Below, piece after piece: positions 1 through 6,731 of a stretch of 7,800 nt of DNA. This DNA comes from Streptomyces sp. NRRL F-2664. GTDB taxonomy: Bacteria; Actinomycetota; Actinomycetes; Streptomycetales; Streptomycetaceae. The stretch lies in NCBI RefSeq assembly GCF_000719345.1, contig NZ_JOFX01000113.1, positions 1 through 7,800 of the forward strand. The letters are read 5' to 3'. A model generated the notes under the pieces. It was given only the letters and a program-made list of their open reading frames with translations. It searched no databases and was not told the origin of the DNA. A program made the position numbers and the translations under genes. Position 1 is the stretch's first letter. Every line of letters begins with the position of its first letter.

Positions 1-2
1 CC

Positions 3-463
3 GAGGACCGTGGCGTCCCGGGACACTGGGAGGGCGATCTGATCATCGGGACCGGCCGGTCCGCGATCGGAACGCTCGTCGAACGCAGCAGGCGGTTCAC
101 GATGCTGCTGCACCTGCCCCGGATAGAGGGCTTCGGCACCGAACCACGCACCAAGAACGGACCCGCGCTCGCCGGCCGCGGCGCCGAGGCAGTGAAGGAC
201 GCGATCACCGCCACCATCACCACACTGCCCCGGCAACTACGCAGGTCGCTGACCTGGGACCGGGACACCGAACTGGCCCAGCACGCCCAACTCCGCATCG
301 AATCGGGGCTCCAGAGGGAACCGGCCTTTCCCGCTGGCAGCCGGACGACCTCGAAGCTGTTGCACAAGCCCTCAACACGAGGCCCCGCAAAACCCTCGGT
401 AGGAGAACACCAGCAGAAGCCCTTCCGCGGTCCGTGCGGGCATGGCCGGTGAGTACCAGATGA
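3..463 (+). pseudogene. IS30-family transposase, 5'-truncated by the window and internally deleted
   Basis: This is the C-terminal DDE domain of an IS30-type transposase, which cuts and joins the ends of its insertion sequence. The frame is open from the window edge. It shows the family signature GHWEGDLIIG with the first catalytic Asp at 36-38, then IGTLVERS, LLHLP and KNGPALAG, then LRRSLTWDRDTELAQHAQ with the second Asp at 258-260. After LRIESGL (about 309) the family's next segment, which ends in RGTNENTNG and carries the catalytic Glu, is missing. Homology resumes in another frame (314-424) with GTGLSRWQPDDLEAVAQALN and RPRKTLG, and that frame stops at 461-463. Roughly 30 residues are lost and the third catalytic residue is gone, so the gene is dead. 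After TPAEAL (424) the sequence runs into an IS5 fragment on the other strand. The N-terminal helix-turn-helix part would lie outside the window. Confidence 0.92.
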
Positions 464-581
464 GTCCACCGGCCGGACCGGTGACCGCCTGGATGTTCAC
501 CCCGTGGCGGCGGTGCTTGCCTGAGCAGTCGTCCCGGCCGTTGCCGACACGGTGGCACTCGGCGAGCGTGCCGTCGCCCGG
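429..581 (-). pseudogene. IS5-family (DDE_Tnp_4-like) transposase, internal fragment
   Basis: Read on the minus strand, this stretch encodes GDGTLAECHRVGNGRDD, then SGKHRRHGVNIQAVTGP and GLIWYSPAMPAR. This closely resembles the middle of Streptomyces IS5-family transposases (pattern DGTLAECDRVGDGRADYSxKHRRHGVNVQVVTDP). The first catalytic Asp, in DGTL, is present. The segment with the second Asp, normally PGRxHDLTAARTH, is lost where the sequence joins the IS30 remnant. In the same frame a TAG stop lies upstream at 597-599, and the residues between it and DGTL do not look like the family, so only about 50 codons survive. It is the same subfamily and strand as the N-terminal fragment at 5050-5262 and does not overlap it in the protein, so the two may be parts of one disrupted gene. 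The family call rests on motif recognition only. Confidence 0.82.
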
Positions 582-596
582 GGCATGCCCCGGGCG
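575..596. repeat. Perfect 22-bp GC-rich palindrome
   Basis: Bases 575-596 equal their own reverse complement exactly, with GCATGC at the centre. There is no loop, so it could extrude as a cruciform or bind a symmetric protein dimer. It sits at the edge of the IS5 homology and about 100 bp beyond the stop of the propeller gene. It could mark a rearrangement junction, act as a terminator element, or be chance in GC-rich DNA. Confidence 0.85.
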
Positions 597-615
597 CTAC
601 CGCGGATAGGACCCC

Positions 616-650
616 GGTCATGGTCGCGAGCACATCCCGTGACCATGACC
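616..650. terminator. Stem-loop downstream of the propeller gene, possible terminator
   Basis: GGTCATGGTC (616-625) pairs perfectly with GACCATGACC (641-650) across a 15-nt loop. The structure starts about 44 nt past the stop codon of the gene ending at 694, which is read toward it. There is no T-tract, as is common for actinobacterial hairpin terminators. The stem is clear in the sequence, while the terminator role is inferred from its position. Confidence 0.5.
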
Positions 651-693
651 ACGACCGTGGCCTCCGGTGTGCGCCCCGATGCGACATCTGCGT

Positions 694-1824
694 CTACTGG
701 CGGGTGAAGGCAGTTACCCGGTGATGCCCCTGCTCAACGTTGACATTGGAGACGTAGACATGTTTGCCATCAGGAGTAATGGCCATTCCGGCGTCCCACT
801 GGGAGGTGGGGCCGGTCTCCAGGGTTTCCAGGACGCTGTTGTCACCGGTGTTGACCTCCAGGACCTCGCCGCGTTCCGTGGCCGCGAATAGGGTCTTACC
901 GTCTGCGCTCAGGGTCATGTTCGACACAGGGGACGGCGCTGCAACGGTCGCCACGACCTGATCGGAATCCGTATCGACTACCTGGATCCCCTCATTCCAG
1001 GTAGCGGTATTGATACCGAAGGTGTAAAGGTATCGGCCGTCCGGGGAGACCTTAATGGTGTTCCCATCACGTGACGTCACCGACGCTAGAGTGCGGATCT
1101 CATTCGTGGCCGTGTCGAGTACGGTTACACCTCCGGCGCCGTAGACATAAACGCGGCTGCCATCAGGAGAGACGGTAATGGGCGTAGTGCCAAGGCCCAC
1201 AGAGCTCAGATCGATGCGGGCAGAGACTTTATCCGTCGCTGTGTCAACTATATTGATCGCAGGAGACCCAGACAGAGCCGACGAAGTTACGTAGAGCTTG
1301 TGACCGTCCGGTGACACCGCAACGGCGAAAGGAAAGCTATCCTGACCCAGCTCGACAACTCCCGTCAACTGACCCGTGAACGCGTCGACGACGCGGATTC
1401 CGCCCGGGTCGGCAACATAAAGGCGTTTTCCGTCCGGAGAAACGGCGATTCTACCGAGTCTGCTTCCTGGATTAGCCGACGAGAAAGTTTCAGCAAGCTT
1501 GCCGGTAGCGGTGTCAATGACGCCGATTCCGTCTGCCGCAGCAACATATGCACGCTTTCCGTCCGGTGACATAGCGAGATCTCCGGCGAACCGCCCCATG
1601 GGGATCTGTGCTGCGTTCCACCGCGTATCAACGCCATCGGCCGAAGCCTCCGCGCCCGGGGCCGAAGCCGCAGAAGCAGGCGGGGTGGACACCGCGTCGG
1701 CGGCGAAAGCAGTTCCTGCCATTGAAGTCGGTGCGGCGATTCCGGCGGCTAGAATGGCTCCCAGCAGCACGCGGCGCATACGCCCCGGCACCGCAGAGGG
1801 GCTGTTATTTTTCGAGGCCTGCAT
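694..1824 (-). CDS. Secreted seven-repeat YVTN/YncE-type beta-propeller protein
   Basis: This 376-residue protein has an export signal: RMRR at 15-18, a hydrophobic stretch at about 19-36, and a likely signal peptidase site after AFA (39-41). An Ala/Ser/Pro-rich linker follows at about 42-65. Seven repeats built on SPDGKxxYV come next, with SPDG-type motifs at about residues 86, 129, 171, 219, 259, 305 (SADG) and 350 (TPDG). Most continue to a VxDTATxxV strand. This is the pattern of a seven-bladed YVTN propeller, a family that usually serves as an extracellular binding or scaffold module. No catalytic residues or cell-wall anchor are evident. The ATG at 1822-1824 follows GGAAAGAG at 5-nt spacing on the coding strand. 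Local GC is low for the window (30 of 60 at both 1201-1260 and 1441-1500). It is the only intact gene here. Its ligand and role are unknown, and it may be transposon cargo. Confidence 0.9.
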   Translation of the reverse strand: MQASKNNSPSAVPGRMRRVLLGAILAAGIAAPTSMAGTAFAADAVSTPPASAASAPGAEASADGVDTRWNAAQIPMGRFAGDLAMSPDGKRAYVAAADGIGVIDTATGKLAETFSSANPGSRLGRIAVSPDGKRLYVADPGGIRVVDAFTGQLTGVVELGQDSFPFAVAVSPDGHKLYVTSSALSGSPAINIVDTATDKVSARIDLSSVGLGTTPITVSPDGSRVYVYGAGGVTVLDTATNEIRTLASVTSRDGNTIKVSPDGRYLYTFGINTATWNEGIQVVDTDSDQVVATVAAPSPVSNMTLSADGKTLFAATERGEVLEVNTGDNSVLETLETGPTSQWDAGMAITPDGKHVYVSNVNVEQGHHRVTAFTRQ

Positions 1825-1829
1825 GTTTG

Positions 1830-1837
1830 TCTCTTTC
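1830..1837 (-). promoter_or_regulatory. Ribosome binding site of the propeller gene
   Basis: On the minus strand GGAAAGAG lies 5 nt before the ATG at 1822-1824. It is a purine-rich, partial Shine-Dalgarno match. It supports this start over the internal Met at residue 16, which would remove the charged n-region of the signal peptide. Confidence 0.6.
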
Positions 1838-1873
1838 CATACCAGGGGGAGCCATTAACTGGCGTGCCCTGAC

Positions 1874-1901
1874 ATCATGGGCACCGGGCTTTCGGCCGCA
1901 A
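1874..1901 (-). promoter_or_regulatory. Weak candidate promoter for the propeller gene
   Basis: On the minus strand TTGCGG (1896-1901) and CATGAT (1874-1879) are separated by 16 bp, resembling a housekeeping -35/-10 pair. The -35 is a partial match and the -10 matches TATAAT at four of six positions. Transcription would start about 45 nt before the ATG. It was chosen by eye, so chance is a real alternative. Confidence 0.25.
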
Positions 1902-1906
1902 CTCCC

Positions 1907-1923
1907 CTGATCGGTCAGATCAG
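1907..1923. repeat. Short inverted repeat upstream of the propeller gene, possible operator
   Basis: CTGATC (1907-1912) and GATCAG (1918-1923) form a perfect 6-bp inverted repeat around GGTCA. It lies just upstream of the candidate -35 at 1896-1901, where an activator or repressor dimer could bind. It also lies between the end of the Tn3 transposase and the propeller gene. The symmetry is visible, but the function is a guess. Confidence 0.25.
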
Positions 1924-1996
1924 CACCTGAAGCGCATTCCTCCGAAAGGACGGGCCTCGGGAAGCCGCGGGAGATCGACCGGGCCCGCCCCGCTGC

Positions 1997-4900
1997 TCAC
2001 CGCCGCCGTCCCCGCGAGAGAGGTGCATCCGGTAAGGACTTCGGCCCCACGAGGAGACTGGGATTACCGCCACCTGCCCTCTGCTTTGCCGTCTCCTTGG
2101 TGGCAGCGGTGATGGACGGGTTGTAGGCGGGCGGGGGTATGTGGAGCTGGTCGGTCGTGTAGTCGCCGAAGCGGAGGACGTTCTCGCGCCGGTACGGGCT
2201 GAGTACGGCAAGATCGCTGACGTTCAGAGTCCAGCCCTCGCGGGACATCTGCCGCAGGGCCCGGGTCATGTCGATGCTGGTGGAAAAGATGACACTTGCG
2301 GCGAGGAGGTCGAGGAACTTGACCGCCTTGTCCTGCAGTTCCGGGTCGCGGCTGGTCAGCCATCCGCCGTTGCCGAAGTGGAGCCATTTGGTGAATCCGT
2401 TGTAGGCCTCGGCCTTGTTCGTCGCCTTCTGGATCTGTTCCCGCAGTGCCGGGTCGGACAGGTAGCGCAGCAGCACCATCGTGCGTACGGCACGGCCGAC
2501 CTCGCGGAACGCCTGGTAGATCTGGTTCTTCCTCGACCGGTTGTTCAGCCGGCGTAGCAGGGTCACCGAGGAGACGGTGCCCTGTTTGACGGAGAGCGCG
2601 ACCTGCATGAGGTCGGGCCAGTGACGGTGTATGAGGTCCCAGTCGATGGCGATTCGGGGGTCGGTGGAGAACAGCTGGTCGATGTGGCGGTAGCGCGTCT
2701 TGGGGTCAGGGCGGTGGAAGGTGAGGTCCTGGAAGTTGCGGATCCGGGGCAGAAGATCGATCCCCAGCAGGTGCGCGAGCCCGAAGACAGGGAAGGACTG
2801 GCCTTGCGTATCGGCGTGGACCTGCTCCGGCTGGGCCGCCGACTGGTTCTGCAGGAGGGAGTCGATGAGGTAGACGGCCTCCCAGACGCCGCAGGGCACG
2901 AACCTGGAGAAGAGCGCGACGTAGGTGTTGGCGACCAGATGGTGGGCGATCCCTCCGTATCCGCCGTAGCGGATCGAGGTCTCGGCGAGGAGGTTGTCGA
3001 CGGCGGAATCCATCATCGTGCCGTCCACCGCTGCTACTGACCCATCGCCCCAGGACCGCACCAAGTCCAGGTCCAGGTGCGCGTCGACGATGTCGGCGCC
3101 CGCCCGGGCCAAGTTCTTGGGCGTGCAGTGGCGTTTGGCGATCGCGGCCAGCTCGTGCGCGGAGACCGTGCTCATGTGGCGGGCGGCCTGGGTGGCGCCG
3201 AGGCCGGAGCCGTAGGTGAACGCGGTGACCACGTACCGGGCCAGTGGTTCCTTCAGTTTAAGGGTCCGACCCGGAGAGGGGTCCGAGGCGGTGCCACCAG
3301 GCGGTCCAGTGGGCCGCCCGGGCCAGGTGCTCCAGGATGCCCCGGGCCGGCAGCCGCTGATCCAGCTCCGCCTCCAGCGCGGCCGCGGAGACGGTGCGCT
3401 CGCGACCGGTGCGCTGCTTGAGAGAGGGAACACCCGATACTGGGTCGATCGTCAGGTCCGCGTTGTCCGGATAGCCGGCATCCACCTCCTCGGCGACCTG
3501 TGTGAGCTGCTGTTTCAGGTTGTCCACGAACCCGTCGGCGGTACCAGGGATGCCTGCCTGCTCGCAGAACTCCGCTACCTGGGACTTCGCCTGGTCCCAG
3601 GGCAGCAGCATCGTGGTCCAGTCGCCGAAGTCCTCGGCTCCCACTACGGCTATGTCCCCGCAGCGCAGCTCTTCGACGAGGTAGGTGAAGACCATGACCT
3701 CGCAGTGCCGGCGCACCAGCATCCCCGGCTGGTCCTTCGCATACACCGTCGTGCGCCACTGCTGCGAGGCGAACGACAGGTCCAGGACCTGTGGCGGTGC
3801 GGGATCCCCGTCGTCTGACGGTGCCCCGGGGGCCCGGGGCGTGTCGGGGATGAGCTCACGGGTCAGGTGCCGGTTGGCAACGGCGTGCTCCAGGGCGTCC
3901 AGCACGCTGCGGTCCCGGGAGGTGGGCACGAAGGTCAGGATCTGGGCGAGCTTGAACATCGTCGGCCGGTCAGGACGGAAGAACCGCTCGACCAGAGGCG
4001 TCCAGTTCCCGCCCGGTACGCCGCCAGGGCTTCAATCTCCGCCAGCTGGGCATCGAAGCCACCATTCCCCTCCACCACCTCGCGGACACGCTTCACGGCC
4101 AACGCCTCGTCCAGGCTCCCCTGCCCGCTCAGACCGGCACGCTCGTCGGAACTGTGCTCCTTCAGCACCGTCAGCACGTTCTTATAGGAGACCAGCAGCT
4201 GCTCGGTGGACGCTTTGTGACGCTGCTCCAGGTCTGCCAGCTCCTCCTGGGCCCGCTTGCCATGCCGCGCCATCCGCTTGGACAGCATCACCACGAACTC
4301 ATCACGCACCCGAGCCCTGGCCTTGGCGACCACGCACGCGAGTAGAGCGGTCCTGCGCGGCTCGCTGATGTCCAGCATCTCGCCGACCGACAGCACGCGG
4401 GCTGCTCCGCGAACGCGCTGACCTTGGCGGCAGCGACCCCCTCGACCCACCTGGCCGCGTCACCGAAGCCATCAACGAGATCGACGCGCTCACCGTGCTG
4501 CCGGAACCTGGACCACGTCGCCCGCCGTCCCGGCTCCTTGATCACGTCGAAGGGGCTGCGACGCTCACCGTCCGGTACCACCAACAACCCCGCCAGACGG
4601 GGCCGGGCCGTAGCCACCTGCTCGGCGATCCGGGCAAATATCTCACCCTCCACCCGCGTCCTGACCGAGGCCGCCATCCGGTCCAGTGTCGAAAAGCCCG
4701 GCAGTTCCAGGCCCGCGCGCACGATCTCCTCGAGCGCGACGTTGACCAGGTCCACCACCGAGGCCCGCACCGGGGCCGCCTCCTCCATCGCGGCAGCAGC
4801 GATCTACTCCGGGCGGCCCATGCGTCCGCTTCGCCGCCCACCCGACCTCAGCCTCATCGGGAATGAAGAACTGCGCCAGCTCACGGTCGGAGATGACCCG

Positions 4901-5014
4901 CTTGAACCGCGGATACGCCGTCCGCTCCACCGACGCCACAAACACACCGTCAATCACATGATCAGCAACCACAATACCTGTGGTCCCACGCTGACGATCA
5001 TCACGGACCGTCAT
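1997..5014 (-). pseudogene. tnpA: Tn3-family transposase TnpA, frameshifted and internally deleted
   Basis: This is a TnpA of the roughly 1000-residue class, which carries out replicative transposition of Tn3-type elements, in at least five pieces. N-terminus: VASVERTAYPRFKR and ELAQFFIP, the start of DUF4158 (about 4942-4835). Homology then jumps at about 4804-4820 to AMEEAAPVRASVVDLVNVALEE, losing on the order of 100 residues. The frame changes near 4400-4410 (into LSVGEMLDISEPRRTALLAC), near 4005-4020 (into PLVERFFRPDRPTMFKLAQ) and at 3258-3262. There an apparent extra T after GPLSGSDP creates a TAA stop (3258-3260), and the next frame resumes with KLKEPLARYVVTAF. The catalytic domain is open from there to the TGA at 1997-1999. 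Its catalytic residues are Asp in AVDGT (3023-3025), Asp in HADTQG (2810-2812) and Glu in NKAEAYNGF (2408-2410). The nominal start is the ATG at 5012-5014, although the family usually begins close to VASVERT, so an internal GTG is possible. No resolvase gene or 38-bp terminal inverted repeats were recognised. Confidence 0.93.
4968..4984. repeat. Inverted repeat near the tnpA start
   Basis: ACCACA (4968-4973) and TGTGGT (4979-4984) are perfect inverted repeats with a 5-bp spacer. They lie inside the nominal reading frame that begins at 5014, but just upstream of the region where TnpA homology starts (about 4942). If the true start is internal, this would be a promoter-proximal operator candidate. 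A 6-bp stem is easily found by chance. Confidence 0.2.
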
Positions 5015-5049
5015 CAGAGGGCAGACACACAGCGCAGTCAGCTGTCACC

Positions 5050-5262
5050 CGACGTGTTCAAGTGGCCCGTTTCCCGCGTATCTCCTCCGCCCCCCTCGCT
5101 GGTCCCGAATCCGGGCGGGGGTCTGGGCGAGGGTGTCGTGCTTGCGCAGATACACGAGTGCGATCAGGGCCCGCTGAGAGGCAGGCAGCTTGCACCGGCG
5201 GTCACCCTCACGGGTGGCCCAGGGCCCCTCTGGCCGTGTCCGCCGACGGGTAGCCGGTGACG
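5050..5262 (-). pseudogene. IS5-family transposase, N-terminal fragment
   Basis: On the minus strand this encodes TREGDRRCKLPASQRALIA followed by LVYLRKHDTLAQ. It is a near-exact fit to the N-terminal helix-turn-helix region of Streptomyces IS5-type transposases (pattern TREGDRRCKLxxxQRALxALVYLRxHxTLAxIAAGFGIS). Just after LAQ the frame slips: AGFGTSE is readable in the next frame, then the match fades and a TGA follows. In another frame upstream, VTGYPSADTARGALGHP (from 5261) resembles the family's N-terminal YPSALD segment, interrupted by a TGA. The catalytic domain is absent here. The fragment at 429-581 on the same strand supplies a non-overlapping catalytic piece of the same subfamily. 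The first N-terminal codons of the decayed copy are uncertain. Confidence 0.82.
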
Positions 5263-6134
5263 CCGGCGGCGCCCCGGTGCGTGAGAGGCAGTCATGCGGA
5301 CGCGCCAGGGGGCCCGACCGGCTAACCCTGGCGCTTACCCGATCTTCCCTCACCACACCCACCGCGGGCACATCACCACGCCGGAATTGCGGCGTGGCCC
5401 CGTAGGAAATCTGGAGCGACCAGTCGGGTCCCGGGCAGAAGGAGCAGCGGCTCCGCGATCCCTCGCAACCGTCCGGGAACAACCCGGCTCCAGGTCCCGC
5501 CCAGAGGGCTACGACACCTCACCGCACGGTCATTCTGCGGGGAGCACGACAGGAGTCCGCCGCAGCCGGGGCGGCCCCTTGCGCGTTCCCACCACCCGGT
5601 GAAGTGCAGCATTGCAGTTTCCCGGTGCGTGCGCCCCCACCGCCCCGTTCATCACCAGCCGCGATGACCCCTGCTCGTGGTGCAGCCAGCCATAGCAACC
5701 TACGGTCCGAGCCGCGGTCAGCCTCACTGTCCGAGATCCGCGCGGGCCCGTCGCCCGGGATACCCCTTGGCGGGCGGGGGCGCCCGTGCCGGCCCGGCCG
5801 CTCCCTGCCGGGCCGCTCCCCCATCATGGCGGGCGGGACTGCGCAGCAGCCGGTACGGCGGTCACATGAGTCCCGCTGCCCGTAACCACCACGACGTGCA
5901 GTCGTTGAGCAGAACGTCTCCCTTTCCCCGAGGCGATCGGGGGCCCGCCCGCCTCCAGCGGGCGGGCCCCCGGCCCACCGCAGCACACACCCGGCCGCTC
6001 TTAGGGAGAACGGTGTAACTCCGCTCGTGGAAGTGCGCCTACCAGCGAGAACATGACCAAGAAGCCGCTGTGCGGGGTGCTCCTGCCAGCTGTCAGCAGC
6101 TTTCGGACCGGCTGCACCTGCACGGCGGTGTCCC
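5263..6134. other. No gene recognised in this 0.87-kb stretch
   Basis: Open frames exist on both strands, as expected for GC-rich DNA, but their translations are rich in Arg, Pro, Gly and Ala, show no family motifs, and lack a convincing ribosome site. The stretch holds a spaced direct repeat (GGCCGCTCCC at 5796-5805 and 5811-5820) and the strong hairpin at 5938-5972. Part of it may be IS flank too decayed to identify by eye. Confidence 0.6.
5938..5972. terminator. Very strong GC hairpin, likely intrinsic terminator
   Basis: A perfect 15-bp stem (5938-5952 with 5958-5972), nearly all G and C, closes a 5-nt loop (CTCCA). A structure of this strength acts as a factor-independent, U-less terminator in actinobacteria and would work in either direction. 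No intact gene ends beside it. It may be left over from a lost gene or from an insertion sequence protecting itself from read-through, since the IS110 remnant begins about 160 bp further on. Confidence 0.65.
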
Positions 6135-6690
6135 GGCGTCGGCGTCGAGGCAACCAGCGCCTGCGGAGCCGGGTCGACCCGAGTTCCTGTGGGCTAACGG
6201 CATCACCGCCGTGGAGGTCGACCGACCGGACCGCGAGGCGTGGGAGGGACAACGGCAAGCCCGGCCCTGGCAATGCATGCGCCGCGCCGTGGCCGTGCTC
6301 CCCAGCAGCGCAAAGGGCCCGCAGGACGGCCGTCAGAGCCCGCACCCAGACCGCCGCCCCCTCGACCGATCCGCGCTCTGGTCACCACCGCCCCTGCACG
6401 AGCCCGTGGGCAGTTGCGGGGCTGCCCGCAGTGGAGCCGGTCGGCCCTTGTCCCGCTCCCCACCCGCCGCCGGTCTGGAGGACCCAGCTTGCGCGGCGGG
6501 GACGGCTCTGCGGTGTCCCGACCGTGGGTACCGGGCGCTCAGCCAGGAGATCGCCGGTGCGGGCGCTGGGCTGGCTGTCCCCCGCTGGTCAACTGGGGGC
6601 GGCTGTGGTCCGAGGCATTCGCCTGCGAAACAGGAGGTCATCCGCTGCCTGAAGAGGTCTGCCGCACGCGGGATCCGCCAAACGCAGCCT
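6135..6690 (+). pseudogene. IS110-family transposase, heavily decayed
   Basis: IS110 transposases use a RuvC-like DEDD domain plus a C-terminal serine domain. Here the match starts with GVGVEATSACGAGSTR (6135-6182; family VEGTSSYGAGLTR). After a frame change comes FLWANGITAVEVDRPDREA, the hallmark VEVDRPDRKARR segment. A shifted frame gives RRTAVRARTQT, and another gives PIRALVTTAPARARGQLRG. LEDPACAAGTALR and YRALSQEIAGA follow. Near 6600-6628 RLWSEAFA (family RLRSEASFAHLCG) jumps straight to KQEVIRCLKR, so the PIPASSGKT-type segment carrying the catalytic serine is missing. The extreme N-terminus with the first Asp was not found. At least three frame changes and one deletion make it non-functional. 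A long frame at 6070-6732 spans it by chance. Confidence 0.84.
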
Positions 6691-6731
6691 CCGCACCACT
6701 GCCCGCGCCGCCTCGGCTTCCATAGGGCATA

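Noticed and set aside
217..687. Minus-strand frame of 156 codons
   Set aside because: The real IS5 motifs in this area are in a different minus-strand frame, and this translation is an Arg/Pro/Gly-rich shadow without family motifs.
694..1824. Recurring CCGTCCGGnGA-type sequences, considered as a CRISPR or DNA repeat array
   Set aside because: They encode the SPDG motif of each propeller blade. Their spacing varies and follows the protein repeats, so they are coding repeats.
2141..3818. Several long plus-strand frames across the Tn3 transposase
   Set aside because: They lie antisense to clear TnpA motifs, consist of low-information residues, and are a typical by-product of GC-rich coding DNA.
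1840..5110. Tn3-type 38-bp terminal inverted repeats (GGGG...TAAG pattern)
   Set aside because: Short GGGG and CCCC runs occur near 1845 and 5090, but no matching 38-bp pair was found by eye, so no element ends are claimed.
5045..5482. A 145-codon minus-strand frame as a complete gene
   Set aside because: Only the segment TREGDRRCKLPASQRALIA to LAQ matches a family. The remainder arises from frame slips on either side, so it was recorded as an IS5 fragment.
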